Shown here: positions 5,858-9,964 of the stretch, in pieces
Position numbering within the stretch: position 1 is the first letter of the stretch
How the letters are laid out: each line of letters opens with the position of its first letter
Assembly (NCBI GenBank): GCA_964604465.1
Contig: CAZRYZ010000051.1
Span: 1-9,964 of the forward strand
Length of the DNA stretch: 9,964 nt
From: Fluviibacter sp964604465
GTDB taxonomy: Bacteria; Pseudomonadota; Gammaproteobacteria; Burkholderiales; Rhodocyclaceae
Reading direction: 5' to 3'
Notes under the pieces: model-generated
Told to the model about the DNA's origin: nothing
Seen by the model: only the letters and a program-made list of their open reading frames with translations
Database searches by the model: none
Program-made: the position numbers and the translations under genes

Positions 5858-7540
5858 ATGTACCGTTACGATGCCCACGACCGCGCGATGGTGAATGCCC
5901 GCGTTGCCCAGTTCCGCGACCAGACACAACGCTGGCAATCGGGAGAACTGAGTGATGAAGAGTTCCGCCCCCTGCGTTTGCAAAACGGTTTGTATATGCA
6001 GCGCTATGCCCCGATGCTACGGATTGCCGTACCCTACGGCATGATCTCGTCGGCGCAGTTGCGGGTCTTGGCGGCCATTGCGCGCGAAGAAGACAAGGGC
6101 TACGCCCACTTCACCACCCGGCAGAATCTTCAATACAACTGGATTCCGATGGAACGCGTCCCGGATGTGCTGGAACGCCTCGCTGCCGTAGAGATGCACG
6201 CCATCCAGACCTCGGGCAACTGTATTCGTAACGTGACCAGCGACCAGTTCGCAGGTATTGCCCCGGATGAAGTGGTAGATACCCGGCCCTTGTGCGAGAT
6301 CATCCGCCAGTGGAGCACCTTCCACCCCGAGTTTGCTTTCCTACCCCGCAAGTTCAAGATCGCCGTGCATGGTGCCGAACGCGATCGCGCTGTCGTTCAG
6401 GTTCACGATATCGGCCTGCATCTCTACAAGGATGCCCAGGGCGAAGTCCTGGCCCGCGTCTGGGTCGGCGGCGGCCTGGGTCGCACCCCGATTCTGGGTG
6501 AAGTAATTCATGAGGCGCTACCCTGGCGCCATCTGCTCTCTTATATGGAAGCGATCATTCGCGTCTATAACCTGGAAGGCCGCCGTGACAACCCGTATAA
6601 GGCGCGCATCAAGATTCTGGTCAAGGCGCTGGGGATCGAAGCCTTCCGAGCCAAGGTTGATGCCGAATGGGCGCACCTGAAAGACGGCCCCGCCACCATT
6701 ACCGATGCCGAGCTGGCCCGCGTGTCGGCCTACTTTGTCGACCCGGCTTACGCCCAACTGCCAGATACCGATGCGGCTTACGAAGAACGTCTGCAGAACG
6801 ATAAAGCCTTTGCCCGCTGGGTGCAGCAGAATGTGCAGGCGCACCGGGTGCCGGGCTACCGTGCGGTAACACTGTCACTCAAGAAGAAGGGCCTGGCACC
6901 GGGTGATATTACTGATGTCCAGATGGACGCCGTGGCCGATCTGGCCGATGCCTACAGCTTTGGTGAACTCCGCTCCTCACACGAACAGAACCTGGTGCTG
7001 TCCGATGTGGAATTGCGCAAACTGCCGGAACTGTTCGACAAAGCCAAGGCCCTGGGTCTCGCCAGTTCCACTGTGGGTCTGCTGACTGACATCATCTGCT
7101 GCCCGGGTGGCGACTTCTGCGACCTGGCCAATGCCAAATCGATTCCCATCGCCAAAGCCATCATGGAACGCTTTGACGACCTGGACTACCTGCATGACAT
7201 CGGCGAACTGGATCTGAACATCTCTGGCTGTATGAATGCTTGTGGCCACCATCACGTGGGCCATATCGGTGTGCTTGGTGTCGATAAAAACGATGAGGAG
7301 TGGTACCAGGTCACGATTGGTGGTCGTCAGGGTAATGAGACGCGCCTCGGCAAGGTGATCGGTCCATCATTTGCCGCGGCCGATATGCCGGATGTGGTGA
7401 CCAAACTGCTGGAAACCTATGTCAGCCTGCGTGAACCGGAAGAACGTTTTGTGGATACCGTCGTGCGTGTCGGCCTGGATCCGTTCAAGCTTGGCGTATA
7501 TGGCGATAAAACTAAAAAGAAGGAGGCCACCAATGCCTGA
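5858..7540 (+). CDS. cysI: Assimilatory sulfite reductase, siroheme/[4Fe-4S] hemoprotein subunit
   Basis: This cytoplasmic enzyme reduces sulfite to sulfide with six electrons. The 560-residue protein has the two-repeat nitrite/sulfite reductase layout. An N-terminal ferredoxin-like half-domain includes YGMISSAQLRVLAAIARE, then HFTTRQNLQYNWI and the TSGNCIRNVTSD siroheme-binding region. The second half has SFGELRSSHEQNLVLSDV. The cluster ligands are C415 and C421 (C-X5-C, CPGGDFC) and C458 and C462 (C-X3-C, SGCMNAC). The protein ends in a short Lys-rich tail (KTKKKEATNA). Nitrite reductases share this fold, but the neighbours (cysB, cysH, cysD) point to sulfite. No cysJ flavoprotein gene is next to it, so reduced ferredoxin or another donor is likely. 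The Shine-Dalgarno before ATG 5858 is weak (AGAGAT). The final codons overlap the next gene by 8 nt. Confidence 0.93.
   Translation: MYRYDAHDRAMVNARVAQFRDQTQRWQSGELSDEEFRPLRLQNGLYMQRYAPMLRIAVPYGMISSAQLRVLAAIAREEDKGYAHFTTRQNLQYNWIPMERVPDVLERLAAVEMHAIQTSGNCIRNVTSDQFAGIAPDEVVDTRPLCEIIRQWSTFHPEFAFLPRKFKIAVHGAERDRAVVQVHDIGLHLYKDAQGEVLARVWVGGGLGRTPILGEVIHEALPWRHLLSYMEAIIRVYNLEGRRDNPYKARIKILVKALGIEAFRAKVDAEWAHLKDGPATITDAELARVSAYFVDPAYAQLPDTDAAYEERLQNDKAFARWVQQNVQAHRVPGYRAVTLSLKKKGLAPGDITDVQMDAVADLADAYSFGELRSSHEQNLVLSDVELRKLPELFDKAKALGLASSTVGLLTDIICCPGGDFCDLANAKSIPIAKAIMERFDDLDYLHDIGELDLNISGCMNACGHHHVGHIGVLGVDKNDEEWYQVTIGGRQGNETRLGKVIGPSFAAADMPDVVTKLLETYVSLREPEERFVDTVVRVGLDPFKLGVYGDKTKKKEATNA
7520..7526 (+). 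promoter_or_regulatory. Shine-Dalgarno that decides the DUF934 start
   Basis: A perfect AAGGAGG inside the last codons of cysI, 6 nt before ATG 7533. It argues against the longer open frame that begins at 7419 inside cysI. Confidence 0.85.
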
Positions 7541-8069
7541 GATTTTGAGGAACGGCCAGGTGCAAAACGACAACTGGCAGGTGTTGCGAATGGAAACACT
7601 CGACGCACTCGACGCACCGGCCGAGGGGACGCTTGATCTGAGCGCAGTCAACGTGCCGACCGGCCAATGGCTGGTGCCATTTAGCGTCTGGCTGGCCCAG
7701 CGCAATAGCTTGGCAACCCGCAAAGATGTTGCGGTGTGGCTATCGCCCGAGGATGATCTGACGGAGGTCGCCAAGCACTTCGACCAATGGCCGCTGTTGG
7801 CCATCGACTTTCCGAAGTTCACTGATGGTCGTGGCTATTCGATGGCCTGGCGACTGCGCAATCATTACCACTACAGCGGCGAACTCCGCGCTATCGGCAA
7901 TGTGCTGGTCGACCAGTTGTTCTTTATGCTGCGCGTGGGCTTTGATACGCTGGCGCTGGATCCGAAGGTCTCGGCAGCAACGGCTGAACGCAGTCTGGCA
8001 CCCTTCCCTGATGCCTATCAGGGTTCGACCGATAATCCAGCACCCATCTTTCGCCGCATTGCACGTTAA
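7533..8069 (+). CDS. DUF934 family protein, probable accessory of sulfite reduction
   Basis: A 178-residue soluble protein with no signal peptide or membrane segment. Recognisable stretches are LLAIDFPKFTDGRGYSMAWRLR and ELRAIGNVLVDQLFFMLRVGFDTL, which match the DUF934 family described as proteins likely involved in sulfite reduction. The family is regularly found right after cysI in proteobacteria such as Pseudomonas. There is no cysteine cluster motif and no obvious flavin- or nucleotide-binding loop, so an electron-carrier role is not shown. It starts at ATG 7533 behind a perfect Shine-Dalgarno. It overlaps cysI by 8 nt and precedes cysH by 11 nt, so it is surely co-transcribed and probably translationally coupled. 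The biochemical function is unknown. Confidence 0.88.
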   Translation: MPEILRNGQVQNDNWQVLRMETLDALDAPAEGTLDLSAVNVPTGQWLVPFSVWLAQRNSLATRKDVAVWLSPEDDLTEVAKHFDQWPLLAIDFPKFTDGRGYSMAWRLRNHYHYSGELRAIGNVLVDQLFFMLRVGFDTLALDPKVSAATAERSLAPFPDAYQGSTDNPAPIFRRIAR

Positions 8070-8080
8070 GAGGCGACCTC

Positions 8081-8839
8081 ATGAGTAGCTCAACCATCTC
8101 GTCCATTGCCCCACCGGTTGCCCAACAGCGCTCGGCACCCGATGCTGCCCTCACTGCTGCTGTTGCCGAGAAATCAGCATTGGTCATGGCGCGACTGAAC
8201 ACGATCATCGATCGCCACCCGAACGTGGTCTTTGCTAATAGCCTTGGTGCCGAAGATATGGTGCTGGTGGATATGATCTGCAAAGACAATCTACCGATCG
8301 GCATCTTCACCCTGGATACCGGCCGCCTGAATGAAGAGACCTATACGCTGCTGGCCAACGTACAGGAACAATACGGGGCCGAACGCTTCCAGATTATGAG
8401 CCCGGACTGCACGCAGCTCGAGCCCTGGGTGCGTGAGCACGGCATCAATGGGTTTTATGACTCGGTCGAGAACCGCAAAGCCTGCTGCCAAATCCGCAAA
8501 CTGGAACCACTCGCCCGTGCCCTCAAGGGTAAAGACGCCTGGATCACCGGTCTGCGTGCGGCGCAATCGGTAACCCGCCAGAATATGGATTGGGAGGACT
8601 TTGACACGCTCAACAATCTGCCGAAGTTCAACCCGCTGATCGAATGGTCCGAAAAAGAAGTCTGGGCGTATATCGATCTGAACCAGGTGCCGTACAACGC
8701 GCTGCACGACCGCTTTTACCCCTCCATTGGCTGTGCCCCCTGCACCCGGGCCATTACGCCGGGCGAAGATGTCCGTGCCGGCCGCTGGTGGTGGGAAAAC
8801 CCCGAAACCAAGGAATGCGGCCTGCACAAAGCCAAATGA
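8081..8839 (+). CDS. cysH: Assimilatory APS reductase (4Fe-4S, thioredoxin-dependent)
   Basis: This cytoplasmic enzyme reduces adenosine 5'-phosphosulfate to sulfite and AMP. The 252-residue protein has the PP-loop-like nucleotide site around FANSLGAEDMVLVD and the LDTGRLNEETY segment. Four iron-sulfur cysteines are visible, C135-C136 (CCQIRK) and C218/C221 (CAPC). PAPS reductases of the E. coli type lack this cluster, so substrate APS (EC 1.8.4.10) is strongly indicated. The catalytic Cys246 lies in the C-terminal ECGLH motif. ATG 8081 is preceded by AAGAGG with 7-nt spacing. With this enzyme the pathway skips APS kinase (CysC). Confidence 0.95.
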   Translation: MSSSTISSIAPPVAQQRSAPDAALTAAVAEKSALVMARLNTIIDRHPNVVFANSLGAEDMVLVDMICKDNLPIGIFTLDTGRLNEETYTLLANVQEQYGAERFQIMSPDCTQLEPWVREHGINGFYDSVENRKACCQIRKLEPLARALKGKDAWITGLRAAQSVTRQNMDWEDFDTLNNLPKFNPLIEWSEKEVWAYIDLNQVPYNALHDRFYPSIGCAPCTRAITPGEDVRAGRWWWENPETKECGLHKAK

Positions 8840-8875
8840 AGGCCAAATAATTTCACTTCTGTAAAATCGCGTCCC

Positions 8876-9787
8876 ATGACACACACCGTAACCCCACTCT
8901 CTCACCTTGACTGGCTGGAAGCCGAAGCGATCCAGATCATGCGCGAGGTTGCCGGCCAGTGCGAACGCCCGGCCCTGCTCTTTTCGGGCGGCAAAGATTC
9001 GATCTGCATGCTGCGCATCGCCGAGAAGGCGTTTCGCCCCGCGAAGTTTCCGTTCCCGCTCGTGCATATCGACACGGGTCACAACTATCCGGAAGTGATC
9101 GATTTCCGGGATCGTCGTGCCGCTGAACTGGGCGAACGCCTGGTGGTACGCTCGCTGGAAGACTCGATGAAACGCGGCACGATCGTCCTGAAATCACCGG
9201 ACGAATCACGCAACCGCCATCAGTCGGTGACCCTACTGGAAACCATTGCTGAATTTGAATTCGACTGCCTGATCGGCGGCGCCCGCCGTGACGAAGAAAA
9301 AGCACGTGCTAAAGAACGTATCTTCAGCTTCCGCGATGACTTCGGCCAGTGGGATCCGAAGAACCAGCGCCCTGAATTGTGGGATCTGTATAACGCCCGT
9401 GTGCACAAAGGTGAGCACATGCGCGCTTTTCCGATTTCAAACTGGACCGAACTGGATGTGTGGCAATACATCGAGCGCGAAAAGCTCGAACTACCATCGA
9501 TCTACTTTGCCCATACCCGCCCGATCGTGCGCCGGGGTAATGGCATCGTACCGATTACCGACCTGACCCCGGCCAAACCGGGCGAAGAGATCATCGATCT
9601 GCAGGTGCGCTTCCGTACCGTGGGTGATATCAGCTGTACGGCCCCAGTGGAAAGCGATGCTGACAACATCGAAAAGATTATTGCCGAAACGGCCGGCACC
9701 ACCATTAGCGAACGCGGCGCGACGCGTCTAGACGACCAGGCCAGTGAAGCTGCCATGGAACAACGCAAAAAAGAGGGCTACTTCTGA
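8876..9787 (+). CDS. cysD: Sulfate adenylyltransferase subunit 2 (ATP sulfurylase small subunit)
   Basis: CysD catalyses ATP + sulfate to APS + pyrophosphate, as the catalytic partner of the GTPase CysN. The 303-residue length matches E. coli CysD (302). The PP-loop is SGGKDS at residues 37-42. Other family blocks are FPLVHIDTGHNYPEVIDFRD, GGARRDEEKARAKERIFSFR, WDPKNQRPELW and FPISNWTELDVWQYI, and the protein ends KKEGYF. The start at ATG 8876 gives the family N-terminus, and no other start codon lies nearby in frame. The upstream 36 nt lack a Shine-Dalgarno but hold a -10-like TAAAAT, so a separate promoter or leaderless start is conceivable. It overlaps cysN by one base (TGATG). Confidence 0.96.
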   Translation: MTHTVTPLSHLDWLEAEAIQIMREVAGQCERPALLFSGGKDSICMLRIAEKAFRPAKFPFPLVHIDTGHNYPEVIDFRDRRAAELGERLVVRSLEDSMKRGTIVLKSPDESRNRHQSVTLLETIAEFEFDCLIGGARRDEEKARAKERIFSFRDDFGQWDPKNQRPELWDLYNARVHKGEHMRAFPISNWTELDVWQYIEREKLELPSIYFAHTRPIVRRGNGIVPITDLTPAKPGEEIIDLQVRFRTVGDISCTAPVESDADNIEKIIAETAGTTISERGATRLDDQASEAAMEQRKKEGYF

Positions 9788-9964
9788 TGTCCCGCCAACA
9801 CAATGTCACCCAACTGAGTGAAGACCACGGCCTGCTGCGCTTTCTGACCTGCGGCAGCGTCGACGACGGCAAGAGCACGCTCATTGGCCGCCTACTGTTT
9901 GATACCAAAGCCATTCTGGTCGATACGCTCAGTAACCTGGAGCGCACCTCGCAGCGCCGTGGCC
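9787..9964 (+). CDS. cysN: Sulfate adenylyltransferase subunit 1 (GTPase), N-terminal part only
   Basis: The GTPase subunit whose GTP hydrolysis drives APS formation by CysD. Only the first 59 codons are in the window. LLRFLTCGSVDDGKSTLIGR (about 16-35) contains the G1 P-loop GSVDDGKST, nearly identical to E. coli CysN, followed by LLFDTKAILVD. The ATG overlaps the cysD stop codon by one base, which implies coupled translation and the 1:1 subunit ratio of the complex. Whether it is CysN alone or a CysNC fusion with APS kinase cannot be decided here. The APS-type CysH makes a fused kinase unnecessary for assimilation. Confidence 0.93.
   Translation, partial: MSRQHNVTQLSEDHGLLRFLTCGSVDDGKSTLIGRLLFDTKAILVDTLSNLERTSQRRG

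Noticed and set aside
7419..7532. Upstream extension of the DUF934 frame into cysI
   Set aside because: The perfect AAGGAGG before ATG 7533 and the overlap with cysI coding sequence make the shorter form the real gene.
1..9964. CRISPR arrays, tRNA or rRNA genes, insertion sequences
   Set aside because: No spaced direct-repeat array, no tRNA or rRNA sequence, and no transposase or terminal inverted repeats were seen on reading both strands.

Overview
This window looks like a chromosomal segment of a proteobacterium, most likely gammaproteobacterial with betaproteobacteria not excluded. The reasons are the rpsF-priB-rpsR-rplI-dnaB gene order, a CysB-type LysR regulator that keeps the E. coli ligand-contact residues, and moderately high GC. 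The genus cannot be fixed from the sequence alone. All genes look intact apart from the two cut by the window edges.

Left half, minus strand, read from right to left: cysB (4923-3964), a promoter and structured leader, then rpsF (S6), priB (primosomal protein N), rpsR (S18) and rplI (L9). A strong intrinsic terminator follows, then dnaB, the replicative helicase, which runs off the left edge. The dnaB frame is far too long for a helicase because an in-frame 350-residue intein (1582-533) splits the Walker A motif between GRPSMGK and the following Thr. The intein carries a two-motif LAGLIDADG homing endonuclease. It starts with Ala, not Cys or Ser, and has the Trp/Cys/Thr signature of the rare class 3 inteins (W66, C330, T348). 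This is the most notable element of the window.

Right half, plus strand: a sulfur-assimilation cluster that diverges from cysB. It contains a TauE/SafE-family (TSUP) permease, cysI (siroheme/4Fe-4S sulfite reductase hemoprotein), a DUF934 protein overlapping the end of cysI, cysH of the 4Fe-4S APS-reductase type, cysD (ATP sulfurylase small subunit) and the start of cysN (GTPase subunit), cut by the right edge. Together they take sulfate to APS (CysDN), APS to sulfite (CysH) and sulfite to sulfide (CysI). CysB is the expected regulator. No cysJ or cysC lies inside the window. An APS-type CysH makes cysC unnecessary for this route, and the lack of an adjacent cysJ suggests that CysI takes electrons from another donor such as ferredoxin.
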